Origin: Candidatus Doolittlea endobia
GTDB taxonomy: Bacteria; Pseudomonadota; Gammaproteobacteria; Enterobacterales; Enterobacteriaceae
Direction: 5' to 3'
NCBI RefSeq assembly: GCF_900039485.1
Contig: NZ_LN999833.1
Coordinates: forward strand, 310,001 to 374,000
DNA length: 64,000 nucleotides
Each line of letters opens with the position of its first letter. Position 1 is the stretch's first letter. Position numbers and translations under genes: made by a program. A model generated the notes under the pieces. The model saw only the letters and a list, made by a program, of their open reading frames with translations, searched no databases and was not told the DNA's origin. Of this stretch, positions 46,179 through 55,725 are shown in pieces.

Positions 46179-47354
46179 GTGCAGTTGCGCAAGATAATGG
46201 GACTCTTATCGGTCACCCTGCTTCTCGGGTGCTCGTGGTTTAACAATGAGGAAGACATCGTGACCATGTCGCCTCTGCCAAAAGTAAATAACCGGTTTCA
46301 GCCAACAACGGTATGGAGCTGCGCAGTCGGTATCGGTGCAGGCGAATTTTATTCCAATTTGCACCCTGCCTGGCAAGACGGCCGTGTATTTGCAGCAGAT
46401 CGTCATGGCGTAGTGAAAGTACTTGATGCGGACAGCGGAAAAGAGATTTGGTCAAACAACCTCTCTATCCATACCGGCTTTTTCTCATGCAATCGTCCAG
46501 CGCAGCTTTCCGGCGGCGTGTCGGTGGCTGATTCACGGATTTATCTTGGCAGCGAACTGGCTAAGGTTTATGCTCTTAACGCACAGAACGGCAGTGTCGT
46601 CTGGCAAACTACAGTTGCCGGTGAGGCTTTATCTACTCCGGTGATTAGCGATGGCATGGTACTAATCCATACCAGTAACGGCATGTTACAAGCGTTAAAT
46701 AAGGCTGACGGTGTAATAAAATGGACTGTGAACCTTGATATGCCGCTCTTGACGTTACGCGGCGAATCTTCTCCGACGACGGCGTTTGGTACTGCAATCG
46801 TAGGCGGTGATAACGGCCGGGTCAGTGCAGTTATGATTAATCATGGCCAACTAATTTGGCAACAGCGCATTTCACAGTCGAGCGGTGCTACCGAAATCAC
46901 CCGGATCAACGATGTACAAACGACGCCGGTTGTGGTTAACGATGCCGTTTACGCCCTAGCCTACAACGGAAACCTGGCAGCACTGGATCTGCATTCCGGC
47001 CGGGTGATTTGGTCGCTTGGAATCGGATCTGCCACCAATCTAATAGTGAACGACGGCAGGATCTATCTGGTAGATCAAAATGATCGCGTTATCGCGGTGG
47101 ATGCCCAAGATGGCGTTACCCTTTGGTGTCAGAGTGGGCTACTACACCGTAACCTGACTTCACCGGTGCTGTATAATGGCTATATTGTTACCGGCGACTC
47201 GGAAGGTTACCTGCATTGGATTAACATCGATGATGGCCACTTCATTGTTCAGCAAAAAGTGGATAGTGCCGGCCTGCTGGCTGCCCCTATCATTGGTGGC
47301 GATAAACTTATTGTGCAGGCAAAAAATGGCAAAGTTTACGCTATTACACGTTAA
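46179..47354 (+). CDS. bamB: Outer membrane assembly lipoprotein BamB
   Basis: BamB is a beta-propeller lipoprotein of the BAM complex that inserts outer-membrane beta-barrels. The 391 residues (E. coli 392) start at a GTG at 46179 after AGGA, matching the family start MQLRK. A lipoprotein signal ends LLLGC with Cys18, and Ser at +2 predicts outer-membrane delivery. Eight-bladed PQQ-like repeats run through the rest (for example GSVVWQTTVAGEALSTPVIS and YNGYIVTGDSEGYLHWINID). der, which follows in E. coli, is missing. Confidence 0.96.
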   Translation: MQLRKIMGLLSVTLLLGCSWFNNEEDIVTMSPLPKVNNRFQPTTVWSCAVGIGAGEFYSNLHPAWQDGRVFAADRHGVVKVLDADSGKEIWSNNLSIHTGFFSCNRPAQLSGGVSVADSRIYLGSELAKVYALNAQNGSVVWQTTVAGEALSTPVISDGMVLIHTSNGMLQALNKADGVIKWTVNLDMPLLTLRGESSPTTAFGTAIVGGDNGRVSAVMINHGQLIWQQRISQSSGATEITRINDVQTTPVVVNDAVYALAYNGNLAALDLHSGRVIWSLGIGSATNLIVNDGRIYLVDQNDRVIAVDAQDGVTLWCQSGLLHRNLTSPVLYNGYIVTGDSEGYLHWINIDDGHFIVQQKVDSAGLLAAPIIGGDKLIVQAKNGKVYAITR

Positions 47355-47794
47355 TATGTGTCGTCACAGGATTTGCTCGTACTTTCTTTAATTAACTCTG
47401 ATTGATGTACAAGCCATTCATAATGGTCGTATCAGACTTAATTAATCATGAAGTAATGTACATACATGTTAAATGTTACTCCTAAAACATGAGTCATGAC
47501 TCATCATGAAGTCTTATGTAGCAATTTGCTTTAGCGAAGCTAAAGTTAATACTTTCAGTATTCGATGTATATTCTAGAGCGTTATAGGAATATCTTCAAA
47601 CACGCCGCACAGATATAGTACGAACCTCCAAATACCGAATGACTATTCATTACACTATTTTAATCATATCGCCTGCCAAGGCGACAGCAGAGGCGTGAGG
47701 TTGCCGATAATCTGAAAAAAATTTCTCATTGAGAAAGAGTTGCTCTTAGCCATCCTCTGTGATCTAGAGATATTAATTAAAGGAAGTTAAAAGC
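47355..47794. other. Spacer between bamB and lolB
   Basis: In enteric bacteria hemA lies divergent to lolB and der follows bamB; neither is recognised here. An R1-like trace (TCTTCAAACACGCCGCACAG, near 47600) is the only repeat seen. Confidence 0.35.
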
Positions 47795-48415
47795 ATGCTT
47801 GAAAGCAGATATGCCATTTCCCGTTTAATGCTACTGGCCATACCACTGCTAACTACTTGTAGTATCCATACGCCTTTCAGCCTGGCCAAAAATCAGTCAT
47901 CGCCGAAATGGCGCGCTCATCAGCAGTCGCTCTCCATACTCAGCTATTATCAAACTTGCGGCGCTTTTGCTTATTTTTCCAGACAAAAGAAAATTTACGC
48001 CCGTTTCAATTGGACGCAAATCAACGCCGATCATTACCAGCTAATTTTAACTAACCCGTTAGGCAGCACTGAGATAAGCCTAAATGTTCAATCTGGCGTA
48101 GCTGAGCTTGTCAACAATCAGGGCAAACGTTATGTCAGCAATAGCCCCGAGGTGATAATTCAGAAGCTCACGGGTATGTCTATCCCGCTTGACAACTTGC
48201 GACAGTGGATGCTTGGCCTGCCCGGTAATGCTACTAATTTTACCATTGATTCCTGCGGCTATCTGCACACCCTGAATTATAGCCACAACGAGCAGCGATG
48301 GATCGTGATTTATCAAGGCTATCACGACAATACCTTCCCGGCGCTGCCGTCAAATTTGGAGTTGCGACAGGGCGACAATCGCATCAAATTAAAAATGGAT
48401 AGCTGGAGATTGTAA
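47795..48415 (+). CDS. lolB: Outer membrane lipoprotein receptor LolB
   Basis: LolB accepts lipoproteins from LolA and inserts them in the outer membrane. The 206 residues (E. coli 207) align throughout, including KKIYARFNWTQ, LTNPLGSTEISLN, KLTGMSIPLDNLRQWMLGLPG and the end RIKLKMDSW. The lipobox reads LLTTC with Cys22; the residue before Cys is Thr instead of Ala, Gly or Ser, an unusual but perhaps tolerated change. The stop overlaps the old ispE start in TAATG, showing former translational coupling. Confidence 0.94.
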   Translation: MLESRYAISRLMLLAIPLLTTCSIHTPFSLAKNQSSPKWRAHQQSLSILSYYQTCGAFAYFSRQKKIYARFNWTQINADHYQLILTNPLGSTEISLNVQSGVAELVNNQGKRYVSNSPEVIIQKLTGMSIPLDNLRQWMLGLPGNATNFTIDSCGYLHTLNYSHNEQRWIVIYQGYHDNTFPALPSNLELRQGDNRIKLKMDSWRL

Positions 48416-48620
48416 TGATGCACCAGTAACCAGATAAGGTAAAAAGGTAAATTTTACCTGTTTTATATATCACAGATCGCCGCGCCGATATACTGGTATT
48501 TATGCTTGGAGAAGCGGCGTTTGCTGAAAACATCAGCGAGTGCATCATGCCTGTTATCCCAAAATGATGGGAGCCGATCACAAGAAAACATTTTTTCTAC
48601 AGTTGAACTGCATCTTTCAT
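48415..48620 (+). pseudogene. ispE: Decayed ispE (CDP-ME kinase), MEP pathway
   Basis: The frame begins at ATG 48415, overlapping the lolB stop. After two stops it reads LPVLYITDRRAD, the IspE start (LNLFLYITGQRADGYH). A large deletion then joins to LVFMLGEAAFAENISECIMPV, the middle of IspE ([23 protein letters not shown]). Only about 200 of some 850 bp remain. IspE phosphorylates CDP-methylerythritol. Order lolB-ispE-prs is the same as in E. coli. Confidence 0.85.
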
Positions 48621-48633
48621 AGTTGTTAAAATA

Positions 48634-48655
48634 CGCATCAGTTTTGACTGATGCG
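48634..48655. other. Hairpin between ispE relic and prs
   Basis: CGCATCAGT and ACTGATGCG form a 9-bp stem around TTTG. No T run follows on the plus strand. It may end the lolB transcript or lie in the prs leader. Confidence 0.45.
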
Positions 48656-48812
48656 GCAAAGGCGTTTGTATATTTGCTAAATTCGATACCTAGGTCAAAG
48701 TCCGTCAGGCTTTATTGCAGCCATCCGGGATGAATGTGTGGTTTTGTAGCCCGATATTAGCTGTGTCCAATATCTACTTTAGGTGTAGTTTGAGGTTCTT
48801 CTCGTTCCCGAT

Positions 48813-49751
48813 ATGAAACTTTTTTCTGGAAATGCCACCCCTGCGCTAGCACAGCAGGTTGCCACCTGTTTATGTACCAATCTCAGTAATTCTACCGTCA
48901 GTCGTTTCAGCGACGGGGAAATCAGTGTACAAATTAATGCAAACGTTCGCGGTGATGATATCTTCATTATTCAATCCACCTGCGCGCCCACCAATGACAA
49001 TCTGATGGAACTAGTTATCATGGTTGATGCATTGCGCCGGGCTTCCGCTGGTCGAATCACCGCCGTTATTCCCTACTTTGGTTATGCGCGTCAGGATCGA
49101 CGCGTCCGTTTCGCCCGTGTTCCGATTACTGCCAAAGTTGTGGCTGATTTTCTGTCAAGCGTCGGTGTTGACCGCGTGCTGACAGTTGACCTACATGCTG
49201 AACAGATTCAAGGCTTCTTTGATGTGCCGGTGGACAACGTATTTGGCAGTCCGATCCTGCTGGAAGATATGTTACAGCAAGATTTGGAAAACCCAATCGT
49301 CGTTTCCCCAGATATCGGTGGGGTTGTACGTGCACGCGCAATAGCCAAGTTGCTTAACGATACCGACATAGCAATTATCGATAAGCGTCGCCCGCACGCT
49401 AACGTATCACAGGTGATGCATATTATCGGCGACGTGACAGATCGCGACTGTGTGCTAGTAGATGATATAATCGATACCGGCAGTACCTTGTGCAAAGCCG
49501 CTGAAGCATTGAAGGAACACGGCGCAAAGCGGGTATTTTCTTACGCTACGCACCCAATTTTTTCGGGTAATGCCTATGAGAACATCAAGAATTCGGTTAT
49601 AGATAAAGTGATCGTTTGCGACACCATCCCACTGCATCCAGCCATCAAGACGTTGTCAAACGTGCGTACACTAATGCTATCTGGGCTGCTAGCGGAAGCG
49701 ATTCGCCGCATTAGCAACGAAGAATCCATCTCTGCTATGTTTGAGCACTGA
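48813..49751 (+). CDS. prs: Ribose-phosphate pyrophosphokinase
   Basis: This enzyme makes PRPP from ribose 5-phosphate and ATP, feeding nucleotide, NAD, His and Trp synthesis. The 312 residues are collinear with E. coli Prs (315). The flexible loop FGYARQDRR, the PRPP-binding [21 protein letters not shown], and the end [13 protein letters not shown] are intact. In E. coli translation starts at a GTG three codons upstream; here that codon is GTT (48804-48806), so the ATG at 48813 must be used. GAGG lies at 48792-48795. With purine synthesis lost, PRPP probably serves salvage. Confidence 0.96.
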   Translation: MKLFSGNATPALAQQVATCLCTNLSNSTVSRFSDGEISVQINANVRGDDIFIIQSTCAPTNDNLMELVIMVDALRRASAGRITAVIPYFGYARQDRRVRFARVPITAKVVADFLSSVGVDRVLTVDLHAEQIQGFFDVPVDNVFGSPILLEDMLQQDLENPIVVSPDIGGVVRARAIAKLLNDTDIAIIDKRRPHANVSQVMHIIGDVTDRDCVLVDDIIDTGSTLCKAAEALKEHGAKRVFSYATHPIFSGNAYENIKNSVIDKVIVCDTIPLHPAIKTLSNVRTLMLSGLLAEAIRRISNEESISAMFEH

Positions 49752-50396
49752 TCGGAAGCGTCTAGTAATGCTACCGGATTTACTAAAAAAAGAATTTTTT
49801 TGTTTATCTTCCACAAGGGGATTGGCTTAAGCTTGTAACCACTGTGCGATTAATTTTACAATATTTCTAGATAAGATGCATAGAATAAAAGTGAATCCTT
49901 ACTCATGTTTTAAGAGCGAGACATACAAAGACCTACGGAAGTTATATATGATTGATGCATGGACCGTGGATCTTATTGAATTCACTCTGTTATATAGTAA
50001 GCAAAATATACTCAGCGGATAAAGCGGCATAAGTACCCGTAGCAAATGTCTTGCTCATAAAATCATATTCTTTAAAAAACAATGCATGACAAATCATCAC
50101 AATTTTGCTAGCAGATATAGGATATGAACAATCATTAAATAAACTGAAACAGCGGCTGTAGTCTATAATTTAACCGCGAAAATATAAAAACATTATCAAT
50201 TACAAATTCGATATTAGTAAATTGCCATACTATATATCTTTATAAACAATTAAGTAGTAGTAAGGATTATATTAATAATATACGTAATAGTTTTGTCATA
50301 CATCGATCAAGACGTTTGAGGTGGTACGCTGTTCTACTTGCTAATATATTTTACTTATGACTACTTGAGCTTAACAAGAGCCTTGAGAGTGAAGAT
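49752..50396. other. Spacer between prs and pth
   Basis: AT-rich with no recognised gene. It carries R2 copy c at 49951-50030. Confidence 0.4.
49951..50030 (+). repeat. Dispersed repeat family R2, copy c
   Basis: TTGATGCATGG, then about 40 bases later AATATACTCAGCGGATAAAG and CGGCAT. It parallels 14290-14360 and 24866-24948. Confidence 0.5.
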
Positions 50397-50981
50397 ATGA
50401 GGCTTAAACTAATTGTAGGTCTGGCTAATCCTGGCGCTGAATACGCCGACACTCGCCACAACGCTGGCGCCTGGTATGTTAAGTTATTAGCAAAGTACTA
50501 TCAGCAAACTCTAAAAGAAGACAGGAAGCTCTACGGCTACAGTGGCCGGCTGACTCTCGGTGGTCAGGATGTGCGCCTGTTGGTACCAACAAGTTTTATG
50601 AATCTTAGCGGGAAAGCAGTAGCCGAAACGGCCGCGTTTTACCGCATTGCACCGGAAGAAATTCTTATCGCGCATGATGAACTGGATTTGCTGCCAGGCA
50701 ACGTCAGGCTAAAACTGGGAGGTGGACATGGCGGCCATAATGGGCTGAAAAACATTATCAGCCATTTTGGTAATAATGCTCACTTTTACCGCTTGCGTAT
50801 CGGTATCGGCTATCCTGGAAATAAAAATCAAGTCGTGGGCTTTGTGCTTGGCAAACCGCCCACAGTAGAACGTCAATTAATAGATGGTGCTATTGATGAA
50901 GCAGTGCACTGCACGGAGATCCTTGTGACTCAGCATTCTGCCAAAGTTATGAATCGCCTGCATGCTTATCGCCCAGATTAA
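50397..50981 (+). CDS. pth: Peptidyl-tRNA hydrolase
   Basis: Pth frees tRNA from peptidyl-tRNA dropped by ribosomes. The 194 residues equal the E. coli length. [20 protein letters not shown] contains the catalytic His. [28 protein letters not shown] and GHNGLKNII follow, as in active enzymes. The gene precedes ychF by about 110 bp, the usual enteric pair. Confidence 0.97.
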   Translation: MRLKLIVGLANPGAEYADTRHNAGAWYVKLLAKYYQQTLKEDRKLYGYSGRLTLGGQDVRLLVPTSFMNLSGKAVAETAAFYRIAPEEILIAHDELDLLPGNVRLKLGGGHGGHNGLKNIISHFGNNAHFYRLRIGIGYPGNKNQVVGFVLGKPPTVERQLIDGAIDEAVHCTEILVTQHSAKVMNRLHAYRPD

Positions 50982-51089
50982 GCAAGACAGCGAATCATGT
51001 CTGAAATCTCTGTATGATGCACGCTTGGAAAGATATCATACCAGCAATAGTAATTAATAGACTCATAATATAGAGACTGAAGGTGAAAT

Positions 51090-52181
51090 TTGGGATTCAA
51101 ATGCGGTATTGTCGGGTTGCCCAACGTTGGAAAATCCACTTTATTTAATGCGCTGACCAAGGCGGGAATTGAAGCGGCTAATTTCCCGTTTTGTACCATT
51201 GAACCGAATATCGGTATAGTGCCGATACCAGATGCGCGTTTGGACCAATTAACGGCAATCGTCAAGCCGCGACGTACCGTGCCAACAACAGTAGAGTTTG
51301 TCGATATCGCAGGACTGGTAAAGGGTGCATCTAAAGGAGAGGGTCTTGGTAACCAATTCTTGACTAACATCCGTGAGACAGATGCCATTTGTCATGTCGT
51401 GCGCTGCTTTCAAAACGATAATATCATTCATGTAACGGGGTCTGTCTGTCCGACAGAAGATATTGATGTCATCAATACCGAGCTAGCTTTATCCGACTTG
51501 GAGAGATGCGAACGCGCTATCTACAAGGTGAAAAAACGAGCTAAGGGTGGCGATAAGGATGCTAAACTGGAGCTATCGGTGCTGGAAAAATGTCTCCATT
51601 TCCTTAGCAAAGCTAACATGCTGCGCACGCTTGATTTATCACTCGAAGAGAAAAATGCTATTCGCCATCTAAGCTTTTTGACTCTGAAACCCACGATGTA
51701 TATCGCCAACGTTAACGAAGACGGTTTTGATAACAATCCTTATCTGGATGAGGTGCGTGTCATTGCTGTAGCTGAAGGGTCGGTGGTGGTCGCAGTTTGT
51801 AGCACTGTGGAATATGCTCTCACTGAGCTCGAAGAAAAAGAGCGCGAGGAATTCATGACGGAGCTAGGACTTAAAGAGCCGAGCCTAAATCGCGTTATTC
51901 GCGCCGGCTATGATCTTCTTAATCTACAGACCTATTTTACCGCCGGAAGCAAAGAAGTGCGCGCCTGGAGTATCCCTGTCGGTGCCACTGCACCCCAAGC
52001 AGCCGGGAAAATTCACACCGACTTTGAAAGAGGATTTATCCGCGCCCAAACTACTTCCTTTGCCGATTTTTTTATTTATAAAGGGGAGCAAGGCGCAAAA
52101 GAAGCTGGTAAAACACGTTCTGAAGGGAAAGAATATATAGTACAAGACGGCGATGTTATGCATTTCCTTTTTAATGTTTAA
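51090..52181 (+). CDS. ychF: Ribosome-binding ATPase YchF
   Basis: YchF (OLA1 family) is a GTPase-fold ATPase that binds the ribosome and takes part in oxidative stress responses. The 363 residues equal E. coli. The start is TTG at 51090 giving [16 protein letters not shown], with GGTGAAA upstream. The P-loop GLPNVGKS, the DIAGLVKGA segment, the NVNEDG specificity region that replaces NKxD, and the C-terminal TGS domain ([12 protein letters not shown] to [13 protein letters not shown]) are all complete. Confidence 0.96.
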   Translation: MGFKCGIVGLPNVGKSTLFNALTKAGIEAANFPFCTIEPNIGIVPIPDARLDQLTAIVKPRRTVPTTVEFVDIAGLVKGASKGEGLGNQFLTNIRETDAICHVVRCFQNDNIIHVTGSVCPTEDIDVINTELALSDLERCERAIYKVKKRAKGGDKDAKLELSVLEKCLHFLSKANMLRTLDLSLEEKNAIRHLSFLTLKPTMYIANVNEDGFDNNPYLDEVRVIAVAEGSVVVAVCSTVEYALTELEEKEREEFMTELGLKEPSLNRVIRAGYDLLNLQTYFTAGSKEVRAWSIPVGATAPQAAGKIHTDFERGFIRAQTTSFADFFIYKGEQGAKEAGKTRSEGKEYIVQDGDVMHFLFNV

Positions 52182-52739
52182 ACCAATTTTTCATAAATAC
52201 CACTAGCATCTAAGCGCTGGCAAGTCGTATGAGCAAAATTTCTATTCTCTCAACTGCGTATATTTTTGTACTACATCCTTGCTTATATACCTGTTCTTGT
52301 GTTATTTAAGTATAGAATATCTGGCGAGGATCATCTTTATTGCATACATAAGACCCTTGTTCGTCTGCACGGTCATAATTTTATTGATACACTTTCTTTT
52401 AAAAGCGCGTCGAAGCGCTCAAACAGACATACGCCAGTAATATAGTAATAAATGATACTATTGGAAATTGAATTCCAATACTGTGGGATAGCACAGGGTT
52501 GGCAGCAAGCGCATCATGATCTTATGTACGTAATAAAGAGCTCTTGATGGATATTTTATATTGATGATCGCATAAGAAAACAAGCCCTTATTCGTGTTTT
52601 AGAGCAAAAAATATACATATATTATCCAGTCTTGTTAGATTCAATCGGTCACAAGTAAAGACCTACTCAACGATAGAACAGTATAATTTGAACTTACATA
52701 TTCACATCACGACCGCACACCGCCAAATTTGCCCATTAG
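52182..52739. other. Spacer between ychF and the wecG relic
   Basis: AT-rich, no recognised gene. It contains a diverged R1 copy on the minus strand at 52405-52458. Confidence 0.4.
52405..52458 (-). repeat. Dispersed repeat family R1, copy d
   Basis: On the minus strand, CATTTATTACTATATTACTG, then GCGTATGTCTGTTTGAGCGC. It combines the end of copies a-c with the GTCTG.TTGAGCGC start of copy e at 6383, supporting one longer ancestral element. Confidence 0.45.
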
Positions 52740-53216
52740 AATTTATAATAACGACGGGTGCCGCTATCAGATCTGTGATCTGTCCTGGCGTCGGCTCGGC
52801 TGGTTCCATCGAATATTTGTTTGCAAACACATGGCTGAACCAGCATGCTTAGTGGAAATTAACACTAAAGCGCTCAACATTGAGCGGGATACGGCGCTGA
52901 AAAGTTACTCGACGAAGTGGCATCTAAATATGCCAAGAGTATCAGGATCGTGCGTTTGATCCGCCGTAAATATCTCCATTCTAAAGTCAGTCGTAATGAT
53001 TTATTCCAAAAGAGTAGGAGTATTGGTGTTTTTATCCATCCGTTAGTGCTGATGAACATTGAAGCGCAATTGCGTATACGCTTGAATGTTACATTGTTAG
53101 CCAGCATGGATGCTTATATGAGTGTTGTCACAGAAGCGAGCTCAAGAGCAACTGATGCGTTATTTGAAAAATTACTAGACAGCCTGTACGTAAATCCGTA
53201 CTATTCTCGGCCGTAA
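52740..53216 (+). pseudogene. wecG: Decayed wecG (ECA ManNAcA transferase)
   Basis: Pieces in two frames match WecG. LVEINTKALNIERD corresponds to LVAINAEKMLTIED. KYAKSIRIVRLIRRKYLHSK and VSR correspond to [20 protein letters not shown] and VSR. IGVFIHP, EAQLRIRLNVTLLASMDAYM corresponds to [20 protein letters not shown]. The C-terminal third is absent. WecG adds ManNAcA in enterobacterial common antigen synthesis. In E. coli wecG and yifK precede the argX-hisR-leuT-proM tRNA operon, the same context as here. Confidence 0.85.
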
Positions 53217-53225
53217 AGTCGCTGC

Positions 53226-53302
<77 letters not shown>

Positions 53303-53330
53303 TCGCATTTATTCGCAGAATCGTGGTAGT

Positions 53331-53404
53331 GGTGATTGTAGCTCAGTTGGTAGAGCTCTGGATTGTGATTCCAGTTGTCATGGGTTCGAGTCCCATCAGT
53401 CACC
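53331..53404 (+). tRNA. tRNA-His(GUG)
   Basis: This tRNA-His has anticodon GTG and the extra 5' G paired with C73. Relative to E. coli hisR the acceptor stem has changed at several pairs (G4-C69 to A4-T69, A7-T66 to G7-C66, C5-G68 to T5-G68) yet all still pair. This shows selection for function. The tail reads CCG instead of CCA. Confidence 0.94.
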
Positions 53405-53414
53405 CCGTTATTAG

Positions 53415-53500
53415 GAGAAATGCAAAATAGGCAAGCGCGCTAGCTTTAGGTTTTAACTGTTTGAATGCACGTGAGGGTTCAAGTACTTCTCTTTGCTACG
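53415..53500 (+). pseudogene. Decayed tRNA-Leu (leuT position)
   Basis: Between tRNA-His and tRNA-Pro, the sequence retains GCGCGCTAGCTTTAGGTTTTA and GAGGGTTCAAGT from tRNA-Leu(CAG). The acceptor stem has at least two mismatches, the T stem one, and the anticodon is now TAG. It occupies the leuT position of the four-tRNA operon. It is most likely dead. Confidence 0.75.
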
Positions 53501-53577
53501 CATCTTTAATGTGCTTAATATTATTAGCCTATTGTCGGCATGAGGTTACCTATGGTGGTGTGCGTAGTGTGTTATCT

Positions 53578-53654
53578 CGGCGAGTAGCGCAGCTTGGTAG
53601 CGCAACTGGTTTGGGACCAGTGGGTCAGAGGTTCAAATCCTCTCTCGCCGACCA
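53578..53654 (+). tRNA. tRNA-Pro(UGG)
   Basis: Cloverleaf starting CGGCGAGTAGCGCAG, anticodon TGG in TTTGGGA, T arm GAGGTTCAAATCCTC and encoded CCA. Nearly identical to E. coli proM, the last gene of the operon. Confidence 0.96.
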
Positions 53655-53869
53655 TATTACTCAAGAGTTTATTAGCTGATTGTCTAGATGATTTTTATAT
53701 AATCTTTTCTGGCACATCAACTCGCTGACTCTTATTCTTGGAATGTTAAAGGTTGAGACATTGATGCCGAATGTTTATTACATCGCCAAAAGAGCGGCAT
53801 TCCTTGGGAATGTGTTGCACATTAACAATCTTGCTCGCGTCACTTAATTGCTTCTAAGCATGCTTTATT

Positions 53870-54400
53870 ATGATGAGATCATTAAATCGCTGCTCCAAAC
53901 GTCGTGCAGTTTGGTTAGCATTAGCACTTACCGCCTTCGCGTTAGAACTGGTCGCGCTTTGTTTTCAACATATTATGCTGCTCAAACCCTGTGTTTTGTG
54001 TATATATCAACGTTGTGCTCTGTATGGAATTATGGCGTCCGGGTTGGTGGGCGCCATTTCTCCCGCGACGCCACTGCGTTTCGCCGGCTTGATAATATGG
54101 CTGTATAGCGCTTGGAAGGGCTTGATGCTGGCAATGCAATACACTGATATACAACTACATCCATCACTATTAGTCACTTGTGACTTTTGTATTAGTTTTC
54201 CTACCTGGCTGCCATTGGATAAGTGGATGCCGTTAATCTTCAGTACTAACGGTGACTGCATCGTCCATCAAAGGCGTTTTCTATCGATGGAAATGCCGCG
54301 ATGGATGATCCTCATCTTTATCGCTTATCTAGTACTAGCAATACTCATTTTGCTTTCACAATTTTTCCCTTCTCGCAAACGCGATTTTTTTTCACTTTGA
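53870..54400 (+). CDS. dsbB: Disulfide bond formation protein DsbB
   Basis: DsbB reoxidises periplasmic DsbA and passes electrons to quinones. The 176 residues match E. coli. Four transmembrane helices are evident. The redox pairs are present: Cys41-Cys44 in KPCVLC, and Cys104 and Cys130 in the second periplasmic loop. The quinone-site Arg48 in YQR is kept. An additional Cys107 is present. DsbA is not in this window. Fossil ubiD and ubiE raise the question of which quinone DsbB uses here. Confidence 0.95.
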   Translation: MMRSLNRCSKRRAVWLALALTAFALELVALCFQHIMLLKPCVLCIYQRCALYGIMASGLVGAISPATPLRFAGLIIWLYSAWKGLMLAMQYTDIQLHPSLLVTCDFCISFPTWLPLDKWMPLIFSTNGDCIVHQRRFLSMEMPRWMILIFIAYLVLAILILLSQFFPSRKRDFFSL

Positions 54401-54957
54401 TAAGTGTAAACTATTATCTTCTCAGCGAGCTGATTATCTCGCTGCTTTCTATAATTATTTCTGTATGTTATTGCAAATCGGTTTGCAAATCCCTAAAGCA
54501 AGACGAAAAGAAAGACAAAAATCAAACAACCTTGAGTCAAGACCTTCCTTTTCTAGGAAGAATCTAGATTTAATTTATTGCTATCTAGGATAGAGTCTTT
54601 AATATATGATTCGTAGTGAAACCAAGTACTGTAACCAGGCAGTGTTTGGCTATTGAACCAATATTAATGCTACTAGCGATACCAATGTGCACCTCGTTCC
54701 TGGCGTGAAAGCATGCCGTTATTTAATAGGCGACGAGGTCTTAAAGAAGACATCGGTTTTGTTTTTAGGCCAAAATAAAATTTTGGCCATGTGCGTGACT
54801 ACTCTAATAAATTTCTATACACTTAATAAAGATTGAATTGACTTTTCAAAATCATAATTGACGAGATGACGGTATAGTATATGAGTGTACACAAATATCA
54901 GACAGCCTAAGTTATTTACACTGTCCCACTCAATAATTTGGTTCGTTTTTATACCAT
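54401..54957. other. Spacer between dsbB and tpiA, with a hairpin
   Basis: The two genes converge here. At 54768-54788 GGCCAAAAT and ATTTTGGCC form a 9-bp stem around AAA. A smaller stem (CTTCCT/AGGAAG) lies near 54545. Neither has a typical T run, but they are the only terminator candidates. No coding remains seen. Confidence 0.4.
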
Positions 54958-55725
54958 TCAAGTCTGTTTTGCTTCTGCCGCGGCCTTAACGATCACTGAG
55001 AAAGTGTCAGCGTTTAGTGATGCTCCACCTACCAGAGCGCCATCGATATCCGGTTGAGTGAATAGCTCAACCGCATTGTCGGCGTTGACTGAACCTCCAT
55101 ACTGGATGATCACCCGTTCAGCAATTGCCGCGTCATATTTTGCGATATGACTACGGATAAATTTATGCACCGCCTGCGCCTGTACTGGCGTAGCAGCTTT
55201 ACCAGTACCGATTGCCCAAATGGGCTCGTAAGCAATGAGGGCGCTTTCGAATGCTTTGGCATCTAGTTTGTTCAATACTACATCAATCTGATGGGCACAT
55301 ACCGCTTCGGTTTTACCGGCTTCGTTCTCCGCTTTACTCTCGCCGATGCATAATACCGGAATCAATTCGGCTTCCTTCAAAACAGCGAATTTTTCGGCGA
55401 TCAACTCATTACTTTCCTTATGATAAGCACGGCGTTCGGAATGTCCAATGATGATATATTTCGCGCCGATATCTTTAAGCATTTGAGTAGAAACTTCGCC
55501 GGTATAGGCGCCAGAAATATGAATATCGACATTCTGTGCACCCAGCGCAATTCGGCTATTACCAAGATGGTATTTCGCTAGATCAAGATAAATTACCGGC
55601 GGAGCAATGGCGATATTGCAACCAACAACATTGCTAAGTTTGTTACGTAGTGCTGAAATCAGGTCATTAACCATGCGTTTGTTGCCGTTAAGCTTCCAAT
55701 TACCCATTACTAACGGATGTCGCAT
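54958..55725 (-). CDS. tpiA: Triosephosphate isomerase
   Basis: This enzyme interconverts DHAP and glyceraldehyde 3-phosphate in glycolysis. The 255 residues equal E. coli. The catalytic residues are in place: Lys11 in GNWKLNG, His95 in IIGHSERR and Glu167 in [14 protein letters not shown]. The phosphate-binding GGSVNADN and GALVGGASL are also intact. Confidence 0.97.
   Translation of the reverse strand: MRHPLVMGNWKLNGNKRMVNDLISALRNKLSNVVGCNIAIAPPVIYLDLAKYHLGNSRIALGAQNVDIHISGAYTGEVSTQMLKDIGAKYIIIGHSERRAYHKESNELIAEKFAVLKEAELIPVLCIGESKAENEAGKTEAVCAHQIDVVLNKLDAKAFESALIAYEPIWAIGTGKAATPVQAQAVHKFIRSHIAKYDAAIAERVIIQYGGSVNADNAVELFTQPDIDGALVGGASLNADTFSVIVKAAAEAKQT

Noticed and set aside
53461-53679. 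72-codon open frame overlapping tRNA-Pro
   Set aside because: It runs through the tRNA-Pro gene on the same strand and resembles no protein; tRNA sequence explains it.
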